A stretch of 64,000 nt of DNA, from contig NYXK01000211.1 of assembly GCA_002685535.1 (NCBI GenBank), positions 1-64,000 of the forward strand. Reading direction: 5' to 3'. Of the stretch, positions 41,986-53,747 are shown in pieces. The notes beneath the pieces were generated by a model. The model worked only from the letters and a program-made list of their open reading frames with translations, made no database searches and was not told where the DNA came from. The stretch's first letter is position 1. The number at the start of each line of letters is the position of its first letter. The position numbers and the translations under genes were made by a program. This DNA is from Deltaproteobacteria bacterium (GTDB taxonomy: Bacteria; SAR324; NAC60-12).

Positions 41986-44900
41986 ATCGCCCTTGGCTCT
42001 TGAATGGAGAGAGGGCGGAGGCAGTAGTTCTGGCTTAAGTATGAAGCCCGTGGTTGTAAGAGACGTTGAACTGAATTGGATTGTATTGTACTATTGCATA
42101 GCGCGGTGTTTTTGGCTTTTTGTCGTCTACATAGCTGGAAAATTCCTTGGAGATAGAATTTCGAGTCTCTCTACCCCCGCCTTTCCCACCAGCTGCATTC
42201 CCAACCCGTGGAATCGGCATAACCGCAACTAAAAGAATCTTTCCCTCCCACCTTGACAGCTCCTTAGCATCTCACGTAAGCCGGTCGACTGACACCGGAC
42301 ACACTGTTGTCACTCAGTGATCCCGAGTGATTATGTGATAAGTAGCCGTAGTTCGCTCTTTTGACTGTGAGACCACCAGGACTATTCTTGATCAGGCACT
42401 GGTTTGTAAAATGATATCTCAGCTCTCCAAGCTCTTGATTCTATGGAAAGTGAGGTTATTTCAATTTCTGCTCTTGAAAATGACAACAACTTTTCCACGA
42501 CAGAGATTCTGTACTCGGCAGCCACACTAACCCCTTCACTGCCCTCGTACTTCTCCCATGCCAATCTATCTCCCAAAGTCCCGGGAAACCACTCAGTCTT
42601 TCTTCCAACATCGAATTCTGCTCTATGTCTCTCACTCAGATTAAGGTTGACGAATTTGACATCTTACAGCACAAGCACACAATAACGGGAAGCTGCTTTG
42701 CCACGCACGAAGTGAGACAACGTCACTTGCTACCAGTTCATTACTGTGTACCAAGAGCTTCTTTTGAGCTGGTTTATATATATATTATACAGATGCGGAC
42801 TCTTGAAATCCAGTAGGGGAAAGGTCACGGAAACTTGAAAATTATGGTAAAGCAAGAGACAGAGGGATCAGTTGAAGCTTAAGAGCGAATCGAAAAGTGG
42901 AAGAAGTGAGCAGGATTATTCGGTGAAATGAAGATGATTGGGGGATTGATGATGCTTCGATATGTTGCTACTGTCTTGTCGAGTAAAAGGTATATAATTG
43001 CCAATCCGAATGTGAAAATTCGAAAAAGCAGGTTCGCAGGCATGGTCCCTCCATCTGACCAGTCGTTCCAAGCGTCTGGCTTACATACTCCGCGCTAGTT
43101 CTGGGTTTTCTAGGTCTTGTGATTGCAAAATCTCTGTCATTAGGGAATTGGGGCGCGGACCGGAGTGGTAGTTGAAACATGGCTCGAAACATTGTCCTCC
43201 GAAATGAAATGGAGAGGAACAGATGGTAATGAACAGAAAATGACCGAGAGATGTCGGCAGAAGGGAGATGGTAGTCGTATGTATTGGGTAATAAGACATC
43301 CCTTCGCGTCGCGGTACTCAGGAACGACAGTATATTATGCTGGGAAGGTTCCAGAGATCAGCTAAGGCACGAGATCGCTGATGTGCTATATTTGAAAACA
43401 TTGCGGTACAATAAGACAGTAGAAAGAACACCGGTCCTCCCATGGCTATGGCTAATCCATGTGTACCCGCAATGAACATGTGGTAGGGATGGTCGGGGGC
43501 GACTTATGTACCATGCTAGAAGAGAGTATGTACTTTTGTTGATGATCTGGATGCGTCCGTATGTCTGGATTTTTCGGCTTCGTACATAGTTTAGTCCCAC
43601 CAGTTTAGGATATCCTGTTTGTAAGGACGAGTACCTATATAAAGCCTTCCGCGTCATTGAACTAGATCTCCACAACCTAGAGAACAATGCATACTCTGGG
43701 TGACGGAAGACACTGCTGATATTCCACCTTCGTAAAGCACCGAACATTGATGTTTCCCAGGATTGAACAGTGATGAGGGGTAGATGAACTTACATATAGG
43801 AGTCTTGAGAAAACGTATTTCTCAAGTAAGAAAACAAACACAGAAAGCCAACGTAAGCTGACAATAAGAAGTATAATGGCAGTGGAATGGAAATACTACA
43901 ATAACAACTTAAGAACACAAGAGCTCACAGCCGCTGAGTGTACGACCTTCACCGTCATGCCTTGTTGGAAGAAAGGGTTCAAAGAGGCAATTCTGGGCTG
44001 AACAGTGCAAGTGAAAGACCTCTGCGGAACGGCAGGATCTTATCTGGCCCGACTCTGCGGTTTTGGACTCTTGTTCTGATATCGCTTACTGGATACTTGT
44101 CGATGCGAGTTAGATTATATATAGGCAGGAAGTGGTGTTGAGTTAAGAAAAAGTAGCATGTTGATCGAAAACATTAGTAGCATTTGGACAGGTGGTGTTT
44201 CTCCTTTGAGGGCGTGAATCAATTCCGCACGACAGACAGACTTCATCAGAATGGATAAGTGGAGTTTTGCAAATCGATCCACATTTTAAGCCTCAATCTC
44301 ACTTCCAGCAAACTTGAAATAACCTCCTTTCCCCAGCCTCACCAGACCTTTTCCAACGTATAATAACCACGTACATATCCACAAAGGTCAAGTCTCTAAC
44401 CACCTACAATGAACTCTTCTCAAGGCCGTTATTTGAGATCTCTTGAAGACTGCTGAAGTTGCTTTAGTCCCAAGGTTCATTACTCGATCGTGCACTCGGT
44501 CTGTCGCGAGTCAACTGTTGACCTTCCTTGAAGATCTGGGAGTGTTCGCTTCTGGCCACAATTCCAAACTGGCAAAAGGGGATCGCCAACTGTCGTCGCT
44601 TTGACAGCAAACAAACAGCAAACAACCAAAGTGGCCTACTCTTCTTCCTTTGATGATGCCATTATAATCTAGTCACAGGGTGTGTTTCACTGCCTTAAAC
44701 ATTAGTTCCACATCTAAAGCTGCGGTACGACAGCACTTGACAACATGGCAGTCTAATTTAAAAGGTAGACCTGGCTACTAGGCCAGTGATTCTTCCTGTG
44801 TCGGCCAGTGGTATCGACTCACTGGTGGTCACAATATTTCAGCTTTATATAGCCTGACTTGGGTCCAACTTCTTTTACTTTGGCAGAGTTCAGAGTGAGG

Positions 44901-45826
44901 CTCAGGGCAGTTCTGCGACGCTGCATCGTAGGAGCGAGATCTGAGAATCGGACAGTTATACCTTAAAGACTGCACCTGGCAATTTCTTCAAGAATGGATA
45001 ACCTTGTTTCCGTCGTACCGCAAATTTCATGACATACACCAAGCTTTACTATGTCTTCCGACTTGCCACGGTATGTGATTACTAGATATTGAGAGTCATC
45101 CGGAAGACATTGCCATGGCTGTTGAAGAGCGGCTCCAGTAGTTTCCCTGTTGGTGACAGGTATATTGATAGGGGTCACCACGGATATGTTCCGTGCCGTC
45201 GCCGTTTAGAGCAGGAGGAAATGTGATGTCGCTTATCTATAGACAGACAACAGGATCATTACGATGACAATCGAAGAGATCTTGACAACAAAACTACTCT
45301 TCGATATAAATTGGCGATTAGGAACAGCGTCATTCTGATTTTCGAGGTCAGTGTGCTTTTGTGGAATTTTAACCAGTACGTTGACAGCGGCAGGAGAAGT
45401 GGCAATAGAACACAGCTCCAAACTGCGACTAAGCTAGGGAGTACGATCAAAAGCTATCCCCTGCATTGCAAAGTAATATACTGCCCTTTTGTCACAAAGA
45501 CCCGAAAGCAATACCACAACGTTGCTGCTCGTAATACCGCGGATCCAGTCAGAAGCCGTTCACCAGCATCAGACAATGCTCTCCGAGTGCATTCAGCTTG
45601 ACAACCGGGAAGCCTGCTTATTGCGCTTTTTAAGTCTTGACTCACAAGTATCTTGAATTTTCAAAACCTGGAACATTGTCCAATCACGCAAGGATTTGCT
45701 TTTGACTACATGAGCGCTTTGTTTACTATCGTGGTTTTCAGGGGGCGCCAAGCGAGCGAGACTAAATCTAGCGATTGTGCAACAACAACAGAGGAATAAG
45801 GAGAAAACAAGATCAAGATCGCTGGG
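41986..45826. other. Gene-poor region, about 3.8 kb
   Basis: No open frame here has a recognisable domain, a good start context and plausible length together. The largest (43358-43747 minus, 129 codons) is rich in Ser/Arg/Tyr without any motif. The sequence is AT-rich, with a TATATA stretch at about 42775. It may be 3' and 5' flanking sequence plus a worn-out insertion, but no terminal repeats or transposase remnants were spotted. Confidence 0.4.
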
Positions 45827-46105
45827 TCATGCTACACTACTGCATGCAAAATTGTCGCAAACAATGCAGGTCTTGTACGTAACTTCTGCCATCTCTGCCA
45901 AATCAACATTTGGAGGTTCCTCGTCTCGCCAAGAACTGGGCATCCAAAGGCGGCGTCCAGTTTCCCCTCCCCTGAAAATGATACCAGGATGCTCGGCAAG
46001 GGGCGCCTTTTTGAGACCAAGCATCAGCCAATCCTCAACGCCACCAACAGAATGCGCGAACCACTTACGGAAGAGAGTCGTGTGCCCCGGGTGGATCGAA
46101 CCCAT
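45827..46105 (-). CDS. Small hypothetical protein, 92 residues
   Basis: A clean ATG frame with coding-like composition: MGSIHPGHTTLFRKWFAHSV, GGVEDWLMLGLKKAPLAEHP, then LWMPSSWRDEEPPNVDLAEM. It is not recognised as a known family. The final ~15 residues (KTCIVCDNFACSSVA) look less convincing, so a splice near the GTTACG/GTACAA sites before them is possible. It would share a 160-base divergent spacer with the DUF5672 gene. May be spurious. Confidence 0.35.
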   Translation of the reverse strand: MGSIHPGHTTLFRKWFAHSVGGVEDWLMLGLKKAPLAEHPGIIFRGGETGRRLWMPSSWRDEEPPNVDLAEMAEVTYKTCIVCDNFACSSVA

Positions 46106-46265
46106 CGTGGACTGCTGTCAGTTCGCTCAAACCTTGATAAGCGCAAGGCGGGCGCCAGCCAGCGCGTATCTTTCGATTCTGCCATCTTCATCATTCAAGC
46201 TCCTTTTCCAGCTTGTTCTCTACTGAGTCGGGGTCTCATTCCGGACTTTACCACAACAGCTCGTG

Positions 46266-47213
46266 ATGTTCGCAGCTGTGCTTCAGGTTAAGAAGTCGAC
46301 GCTGCTTCTCTTCGCTAAAGTAACTGTCGTTTTACTCGTCCTCGCATCCGTGCTGCTCTTCTTCTCAGACACAATTTCATCATGGACGACACGAAACCGT
46401 GATATATTCACGCCGCATAAACCAATCGCCGGCACCAATGTCGGAGCAATAATTGAAGACCGACCACTCAGTAATCTCGCTCCATTACTGCTGCATTTCT
46501 CTTCAGTACTCGGCCCCAATTGGCCCATCGTGCTGTTCACAAATCCGAGTACGAATCCTCTGCTAGATGCATCTGCGCCGTTCCAGCGCGCAGTCGAAGA
46601 AGGAAGGATAGAAATCCGCGCTTTACCGAAAGATACATCGTTCAAGAATCATGCGGCGGTGTCTGAGTTGCTCACTGCGCCATGGTTCTGGGAACAGCTA
46701 GCTCCCGCTGGCCATGTGCTTTTGTTTCAGGCAGATAGCATACTCTGCTCGAATTCCAAGACGAAAATGGAGAGTTTTCTGGAATACGATTTCGTCGGTG
46801 CGCCGATCGACGTTCCCCTCGAGGGTAATGCCGGACACGGAGAAGGATATAATGGTGGATTGTCCCTGCGGAATAGGACGATGATTTTGGATATCATAAA
46901 GAAGTACAGTTGGATGGGAGAGAAGGCAGAGGGCAAGATTGTGCAGGATGCTTGTGTTACGAAAGCTCCGTGCTTGAAGTTCGAGGATCAGTGGTATTAC
47001 TCGAAGATGAAGGGAATGGGTGCCAGGCTGCCGAGCAAGGAGGTTGCGGCGACCTTTGCGGTTGAGACGATTTGGTACGACACGCCGCTTGGATATCATC
47101 AGGTGGACAGGTGGAATGCAGATAATATCGATAAGGTGGTGGAGTGGTGTCCTGAATATAAGATCGCGACCACGGATGGGATCGTTTGGCATGGGAAGAA
47201 GGAAGGAACTTGA
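46266..47213 (+). CDS. DUF5672-domain protein, putative glycosyltransferase, type II membrane
   Basis: Intronless, 315 residues from the ATG at 46266. A single hydrophobic segment (about residues 9-32, TLLLFAKVTVVLLVLASVLL) near the N-terminus indicates a signal anchor, with the rest lumenal or extracellular. The domain has HFSSVLGPNWPIVLFT at its start, LLFQADSILCSNS with a D-x-x-x-C arrangement, EYDFVGAPIDVP, GYNGGLSLRNR and a DQWYYSKM segment. These match the fungal DUF5672 family, widely viewed as GT-A-like glycosyltransferases by analogy (the GGLSLRNR pattern resembles donor/acceptor loops). Catalysis is not proven. It likely acts in the secretory pathway. No cluster partner is evident. 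Confidence 0.8.
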   Translation: MFAAVLQVKKSTLLLFAKVTVVLLVLASVLLFFSDTISSWTTRNRDIFTPHKPIAGTNVGAIIEDRPLSNLAPLLLHFSSVLGPNWPIVLFTNPSTNPLLDASAPFQRAVEEGRIEIRALPKDTSFKNHAAVSELLTAPWFWEQLAPAGHVLLFQADSILCSNSKTKMESFLEYDFVGAPIDVPLEGNAGHGEGYNGGLSLRNRTMILDIIKKYSWMGEKAEGKIVQDACVTKAPCLKFEDQWYYSKMKGMGARLPSKEVAATFAVETIWYDTPLGYHQVDRWNADNIDKVVEWCPEYKIATTDGIVWHGKKEGT

Positions 47214-47403
47214 TCTTACGATGCTCTACATGTAACCTTAATTTTGTACGACTGTGCGAATGCTGATACCCCGACGTTGTTTCTTGATTGTTTTAATTTG
47301 TCACCTTCTTCGCACGAATATCTCATTTGTGTGTATTCATCATTTATACAAGCACTCATCATATCTACAATATCCGCCATCTGTTCTACGCGGCCATCGC
47401 TCT

Positions 47404-48387
47404 TCAATTACCAGACATCTCATAGACTTCTCTACCCTTCTTCGCCATGCTCGACCTAAAAGCCGGCATCTCATGCCTCTGCTGCGGTACTTCCATCTCC
47501 TGCGGTCCCTTCGGACTCTCCGCGACATGCTCAACCAAATGTTCCTCGTCTGACTTCATCCTCGTCCGTCGCCAAACCAACCAAGCCCCAGCAGCAATCG
47601 CAAGTATCCCAAGCACGACACCGATGCCGATTCCAGCTTTCGCTCCTCCCGATAAAGAACTGGCTTCGACTGCCAATATCGTCGCTGCTGTTGAAGCGCT
47701 CGAGCCGAGCGAATTCGACGGTGTTGTTCTTGCTGTGCCTGATGAAGACTCCGCGGTGGGCGCCGCGGTGATCACATTGAAGCCATTCACATGCATCCCA
47801 AAGACAATGGTTGGGCCAGAAGTTAGCTGTACAGTCGTAGTCTGCGATCCCCAAGGTCCAGAAGGCGTTGTAGATTGGTAGGCAAGAGTCTCCCCACTTG
47901 TGAGCAGAGACGTACACTGTGAAGGAAAGGAATCTTTCCCAGTGACCGGGACATTCAACTCAAATTCCCTAGATCGAGTCAGTTACTCTCGAGCCCCTTT
48001 ACGGAACGTAGCAAGTACTCACGAAGGACAACAAAACACATGCTGAGTGCTCTCGCTAACCAGCAGCGTCTGAACCGCACTATACGCTCCAGGACACACA
48101 AACGTCGGGCCCAACAGCGTCGTCGTCTCCGTATCCCGATCACTCTGTCGTAACGAGGACGTAACTTCAGTCGGTAAACATGGAATCGCGGTCGGCACAA
48201 TGCTCTCTCCAAAAAGAGGATCAAATGCGATCAAGTTCCCACCGAGTCCAGCTCGCTGAGCATACAACTGCGTCGAGCAGGCTGCGATCGACGTCCACCT
48301 CGAGCTGATCGGTAGCCAGGCTGTTGTCTTCCCGTCAACGACTTCAAGGGTCTTGTTAGGGAAGAAGAAATCGTCTGCATCGGACAT
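47404..48387 (-). CDS. Single-pass plasma-membrane or wall-sensor-like protein, 5' end uncertain
   Basis: Two supported exons (48023-48387 and 47404-47968, intron GTGAGT...CTAG) encode 309 residues from MSDADDFFFPNKTL. The ectodomain has several Cys (AACSTQL, IPCLPTE, FVCPGAY, VFCCPS and SQCTSLL) and a Ser/Thr-rich stalk. A membrane helix follows near residue 235-258 (GGAKAGIGIGVVLGILAIAA), then a basic stop-transfer WRRTR and a ~60-residue tail. Such proteins need a signal peptide. The frame just upstream reads SLLLIVQIA before MSDA, a good hydrophobic core, so the true start is probably in an upstream exon joined near 48413. That exon was not identified with confidence. Overall architecture resembles fungal surface glycoproteins of unknown role. 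Confidence 0.72.
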
Positions 48388-51151
48388 GGCGATCTGCACA
48401 ATAAGCAGGAGACTTCAACGAGTGTCGTACTGCTCAAACTCCAGAACAAAGAAAGGTGCACGAGAAGGCTTCGGAAATAGTAAACAGAAGAACCATGGAC
48501 ATGGAGAGCAGAGGAACATCCTGCACCGCGGAGGATCCCAATCCCCCATGCCTCCTCTGCAGGAGACTGAAACAGACGCAAATGGAAGGTCGCTGCAGAG
48601 CGCATCTTGGTGCCACTGGAAACACGGAATTAACGTTGTTGGTGTATGAGAAAGGAGTTTGTTCGGTTGAACCAGACTGTCGGGTCGGAGGATGGTCCAA
48701 AGTGGTCTTTTGGGATGGAAATGCTGCCGCTTTGTAGGCACAGGCGCTTAGGATACCAGAAAACGGCATCTCGGCATCCTGTTCCTGCGCCGAAGTGGAT
48801 TCTTGTTGCTGCATATACGAGATGCTCTCCCAGTCGAGGTTTGTGGACACTCTTTTTTCACCTGTAATTTCAAATTGTCTTTTACTAGAGAAAGGCTGGA
48901 ATCGACATCGCCTACCAGCCCTGTCGCTGGGCTGGGTTTCGATTACGAAATACAGGCTGCAGCTCGACAAAGTTTCGGGCTTTCTACACTGCTTGTTTTC
49001 TGTTTTGACGGGCGAGGCGCAGCTTCACATGTTGCCTCGAATATGGCTTCGCTACACAGCTGGCGTTTCTATCTGAACTTTTCAGTTCCTTCAATTCCAT
49101 CTAGTCGCTTCAATTGCGACAGCATCGGTTGTGAAGCTGTTACATCATAGCATCATCGCACGAGAGGTTTACTTACGTGATTAAGTTCCTGCTGAGCGGA
49201 CTAGTTTTCTAAGCTGTAAGTCTTTCTCACACATCCTTAATCTACCTACCTACACATATCACTTCAAGATAATCTAAGATTGAAAAATATTATGAAGCAT
49301 AATCGTACCCTTCACAAGATCGACAAATTCACAAAAGATCAACACAATCAAATTATATCAAAGGCAGATTCGAATCACGGCAGGCAATTCCAATCATTCA
49401 TTCCACAAGCCCGAACCTCAAAGACACCAGAACTCCAGACAAAATCAGCCTTCTCCCCCCCTCTCCACCGACAATCTAAACATACACCCAATTCTCATTC
49501 CCATCCTTCCCAACCTCATCCCTCCCCGACAATCTACTCGTCAATCTCTGACTCCTCTCTCCATTCCTCCACTTCTGTCTTCTCTTCTGGCCACCAATGC
49601 CACCACTGCGTCGGATGATGGGAGCTCGATTGGCGGCGGTGGAGGCGGCGGCGGCGTGCGATGGGTACTTTATCCAGCATTGAGGGTGTTTTTGGAGGGG
49701 TGCTGAAAGGGTTCGGAAGGGCTTGCGAGCGACCTGTGCGCGGATGCGGCGGGGTGGGCTGGCGGTTGCTGGGCCCCAAGCTCTTGCTGGTTGGGAAGAC
49801 ATGTTTGATGGTTGTGGTGAGGAGAGAGTTCGTAAGCGAGGGGGAGTGAGGGATTGTGCTTGTGTGTGTTGGGAGATGTTGTGATTGGTATCTTGCAGTT
49901 TGACGTTGCAGATTTTCGGTGTGCTTGAGAAAAGAAAGGAAGAAGGAAACGAGACTGGAAGGAGGCCTTGAGGATATAGGAATTGGGGAGAAACGACGAG
50001 CTGGAATGTACCTACGATGGCATTGTCTTTGCACTTAGTATTGAGGTTGGGAGTTGGCAATAGGAGAGGTTCTCGCTAAACAATGTTTGGAAAGGAGTGG
50101 TGGGGCGGGCATTGGACAATAGGATTGCAAAGCCGTCTCGAATTCTACAGGGAACGATGGAGCTATAACAGCTTGGTGGCTTTGGATATAAGTAAATGAC
50201 TAGATTCATATGTAAATAGCCTTCTAGTAGTCTTCAATCAAGTTTCTGCACTGTTGCATTCACCCTTCACTCGAATATTCTCGCACGATCACGCAAAGAT
50301 GAACTCGCTTGAACTCGTTCCACAATGCCATATCAATTGAAGCAGATGGACACAGCTATCTCATGCAGAACTGAATATCCAATATATCTCTTACTTAGAT
50401 ATATGTAAGTATCTGGAGATACTTGGTCTGTGACCCGAAACCCTCTCGGAGATCAATACAAGATATCGAGCTTGTATTCTGATTAAGCTAATCTTGAGTC
50501 TGGAAGATTCTATCTGCACCACTACCACTTACCACTCAGAAGGATGGACTTCTCGAATAATCATCTTGATATAATTGAATTAGCTCAACATTCTTGCTAT
50601 CTTCACGACTTGGTCTCGCAATTGAACTGCTTGCAGTGAAGTAGACCCTAGTCAAGCCATTCTTTCAGTACAGGAAAGGTCCCAAGCAAGAGTTCAAAGA
50701 TAACTAGATATTCGCCCAGTCGTTCTTGGTGCGTTGAATCGTCTGGATAGCTTTGGGGGAAATCGGATAGCTGCGAGACCCAACTTCCCCTGCTTTGCTT
50801 GCAATTCTGCAACTTCAGACAAATTGAAATTATACGGCGGGGATGGACAGCTGGACATGGTATTGATGACAAGGTTCAGGAAGATGCGCGATTTCAGCTG
50901 TGATAGATCTTTCCGTCAATCAATAATTCAGTTTGTTGCTGTCAACCCCTACCAAGCGCTGAAAAGGCAATCTTCTGATTGGGCAGCGTTGTGGCGCATA
51001 TGTTGGTTGCATGGCGGTTCGCCTAGGCTCCACCAGAGGCCATCCACAACATCATTTACCTCAACAATGTCCAGCTTCCATCTACTCCCACACGCATGAA
51101 GGAGAACGAAGTCGCGAATCAAGTTGCCTTTACCATCCTGGTGTGGCCGCA
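48388..51151. other. Intergenic region, ~2.8 kb, with a GC-rich patch
   Basis: No gene is strongly supported. A GC-rich patch (about 49610-49800) gives long overlapping open frames on the minus strand (49476-50060, 194 codons; 49534-50034, 166 codons), both Pro/Arg/Ser-rich without motifs. The first may be a hypothetical protein. A short inverted repeat AAGTATCT-GG-AGATACTT lies at 50409-50426. The last few hundred bases are the HET gene promoter. Confidence 0.35.
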
Positions 51152-52960
51152 ATGTCTCACTCTTTCTATGAGCCATTAGACCCCAACGGAGGCATCCGCC
51201 TCTTGATTCTCGAACCTGGCCAGGATGACAGCCACATCAGCTGCCGCCTGATCTCGCACAACATCAATCTCAATCCAGATTACAAAGCACTCTCATACGA
51301 ATGGGGCTCTCAGAGCATTCAGAGTTCCATCTCGCTTGACAGCCAAAGCTTCCAAGTAGGAGAGAATCTCTGGTGGGCATTGTGGTATCTGAGAAAAGAT
51401 GGCGCGGTCACGAGACTCTGGGTTGACGCTCTTTGCATCAATCAACAAGACGAAAAGGAACGTGGTCATCAGGTCTCCATGATGGGGAGAATCTATAGGA
51501 ATGCCGACGTCATCTGTTGGCTCGGCAAGGGAGAAGACCCCAAGCATATCAGAGCGATGGAACATATTTGCGACTGGATATTCATAGAAAGCCGAGCCAA
51601 GGCTGGAGACCGAAGTACCCACCCAGAGAGCTCGACGACAAAGAAGCGCCATAATTCAATACAGGGTGACGACCAGATGTTAGACTCTTTCGCCTCGTCG
51701 GCTTCCGATGATCTCGCTGCCATGGTTGATCCGCCTGCAAAAATGCAGCCAAGAACAGTACTGAAGTCTGGCGTAACTTCCATGCTTCAAGACGAACATG
51801 CTTACTCAAGGTCACCATCTCATTTCGTGGAGGTCGAAGCAATATGTTCGCACAGCTACTGGAGACGAACATGGATTATACAAGAATTTGTACTGGGAAA
51901 ATCTATAAGAATTCGTCTGGGATCGTATGAGATTGGGGAGAGTGACTTCCAGCTTGCTGTGGAGCAAGTCCTACTTCAGCGCTTTAACAGCAAAGGATTG
52001 CAGCTTCTGGACTCATTTAGAGTTGCTTACTTGAGAAGCGATCGTCTAAACGGCCATCAGCTACCACTGATCAGACTTATTGAACTGAGCGAGAAGTCTT
52101 CGTGCCAAGATCTCAGAGACAGGATATATGCTATGATTGGTCTCGCAAGCGACTGTCAGAATGGCGAAATCATTCCTGATTATTCGAAGTCGTTTTGTGA
52201 GGTGTTTGAAGACGTGGTGCTTCGGCACTTCTATCCTTCCGACCTGGATAGGCTTGGACATAGCTGGTCGACTGTCTATGCGAGTTGCCTTGTGCAGAGA
52301 ATCCTCTGGAGGACCTCTGAGAGTGTATCTGAGGTCGATGAGGCGATTCTGGCACAGAAGTTGTTGGATACAGATTTATTGAGTATTCATGGGAAAAGTT
52401 GTGGTACTGTGAGAGAACTCAGCGTGCCTCAAGATGGTATGTGGTGGGCTCATGCTGGTCTTGTCAAGCCAATACGTTCCAGCTCTGCCAGTGATGAAGA
52501 GGTCTATACCAAATTAGACTTGATCAACCAGCAGGGGGTTGAAGGGAATGATGTAGAGAGTCGATCATTTCTGACGTTCACCTGGCCTTGGATAGTGTGG
52601 GCTTTAAAGTCAAAGAAGAGGGAGGAAGAAGAATCACAACCTGAGAGAACAATTATCATGCGGGCTGAGATAGGAGAGAGCTTTCAGTGTTACGTACCGG
52701 GATGCACCCAGATCGGAGACAAAATCTGTAGATTCGTCAACTCCAGTACGGTTGCAGTGCTCCGACTCTCGGGGAAATCCACCACCCTGATTGGAAGGGG
52801 GATGATACTGGATCGCTTAGGTGACCTAGACATTCTTCTCGAAGGAGAGACTGGGTCGTCTGAAAACTTCACAGATACCATGTTCAGTCGAAACAACCCA
52901 GTGCTGTCATTCAAGCTCACTCCAGCTGAGCTTAAGAGTCTAACATCTCCTCACTATTGA
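51152..52960 (+). CDS. HET-domain protein (second copy), 602 residues
   Basis: Intronless. The ATG at 51152 (MSHSFYEPLDPNGGIRLLIL) is preferred because the typical HET opening P-x-x-x-x-IRLL-x-L-x-PG follows at once; the frame is open upstream to 51011 without family similarity. HET blocks: YKALSYEWGS near residue 42, TRLWVDALCINQQDEKERGH, then VICWLGKG, and SYWRRTWIIQEF near residue 235. The link to the third block contains a ~60-residue acidic/Ser insert (HPESSTTKKRH to MLDSF). LRDRIYAMIGLASD follows, then a C-terminal ~200 residues ending with the GMILDRLGDLDILL-type region, commonly seen in this class. It has the architecture of heterokaryon-incompatibility effectors but is unrelated by position to the first HET gene. 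No frame damage. Confidence 0.9.
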   Translation: MSHSFYEPLDPNGGIRLLILEPGQDDSHISCRLISHNINLNPDYKALSYEWGSQSIQSSISLDSQSFQVGENLWWALWYLRKDGAVTRLWVDALCINQQDEKERGHQVSMMGRIYRNADVICWLGKGEDPKHIRAMEHICDWIFIESRAKAGDRSTHPESSTTKKRHNSIQGDDQMLDSFASSASDDLAAMVDPPAKMQPRTVLKSGVTSMLQDEHAYSRSPSHFVEVEAICSHSYWRRTWIIQEFVLGKSIRIRLGSYEIGESDFQLAVEQVLLQRFNSKGLQLLDSFRVAYLRSDRLNGHQLPLIRLIELSEKSSCQDLRDRIYAMIGLASDCQNGEIIPDYSKSFCEVFEDVVLRHFYPSDLDRLGHSWSTVYASCLVQRILWRTSESVSEVDEAILAQKLLDTDLLSIHGKSCGTVRELSVPQDGMWWAHAGLVKPIRSSSASDEEVYTKLDLINQQGVEGNDVESRSFLTFTWPWIVWALKSKKREEEESQPERTIIMRAEIGESFQCYVPGCTQIGDKICRFVNSSTVAVLRLSGKSTTLIGRGMILDRLGDLDILLEGETGSSENFTDTMFSRNNPVLSFKLTPAELKSLTSPHY

Positions 52961-53132
52961 GGACCTACACGCAAGAAACTAGATGTGATCTACTCTTAGA
53001 GCAGTATTCATTTTGTTAATCCTAACATTGAACCGAATTATCTCAATCATGGCAATGCCAGAGGACCAAGCTTTGCCGGGGCAATCTTTGGGCCATACTT
53101 CAAAATCACATGAACCTGATGGAAAAACTTGT

Positions 53133-53747
53133 TCACCACGGCAATGGCCCTTCTTTGTTTGAGTAAGTCCCATTCTCCCCGTCCGTCTCAAGTGTCGCCA
53201 GCCTAACAGCATTGATGGCACCACTTTCCGCACTCTCGCTCGGTCCGAAATCCGTCAGGTTAGTCGCCACGAGTCCAGGACAACAGAGATTGATCTTGAA
53301 CCTCTTTTCCTCATGCTTCTTCGCATAATTTCACCAACATATTCATCGCTGTCTTCGTCCTCCGATAAATTGGCCAGTTCCCTGCCCAAACCTGCCTCCA
53401 AACGATCCAAGCGAGCTCGACATGAATACCACGCGAGGAATCTCACTCTTCTCAAGCAAGGGCTTGAATGTTTCCAGAAATTGAAACGCACCGAAGACAT
53501 TGGTATTGTACGCCTCAAGCATCACATCTCTGATGAAATTCTCCCCCGGCACGTACTCCTTGTCATTGCCGATCCCATCATTGTTGATCAATACATCCAG
53601 CCGGCCAAACTTGGAAGCCACAATTTCTCCGGCAGCAGTGATGGACTCGTCAGTCGAGACGTCGATGGTGATAGGCTCGACAGACAGTTTCTCGGCTTGT
53701 AGTTTTGCTGCCGCCGCTTGCCCACGTTCGGGGTTGCGACTTCCCAT
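53133..53747 (-). pseudogene. Short-chain dehydrogenase/reductase pseudogene
   Basis: Three frames together spell an SDR of the carbonyl-reductase-like class. The first (53747 downwards) has MGSRNPERGQAAAAKL, ITIDVSTDESI, GRLDVLINNDGIG and VVFMSSSLGSFGG. After a frameshift near 53400 comes PIYRRTKTAMNMLVKLCEEA with the catalytic Tyr-x3-Lys. A further shift near 53290 gives FKINLCCPGLVATNLTDFG and ends GPLPW* at 53133. The N-terminal TGxxxGIG cofactor loop is missing; the sequence before MGSRN is not Rossmann-like and a poly-T tract lies just upstream. Two frameshifts plus a lost N-terminus make a functional product unlikely. The next residue of the usual NNAG motif is NNDG. Confidence 0.78.

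Noticed and set aside
43358-43747. 129-codon minus frame in the gene-poor region
   Set aside because: No domain, many rare-looking residues, no conserved start or splice features.
45990-46105. GGTTCGATCC B-box-like sequence suggesting a tRNA on the minus strand
   Set aside because: No matching acceptor stem or D arm upstream; the bases code for the start of the 92-residue frame instead.
49476-50060. 194-codon minus frame as a hypothetical gene
   Set aside because: It lies in a GC-rich patch where two minus frames are open at once, is Pro/Arg/Ser-rich, and has no motif. Not enough to call a gene.
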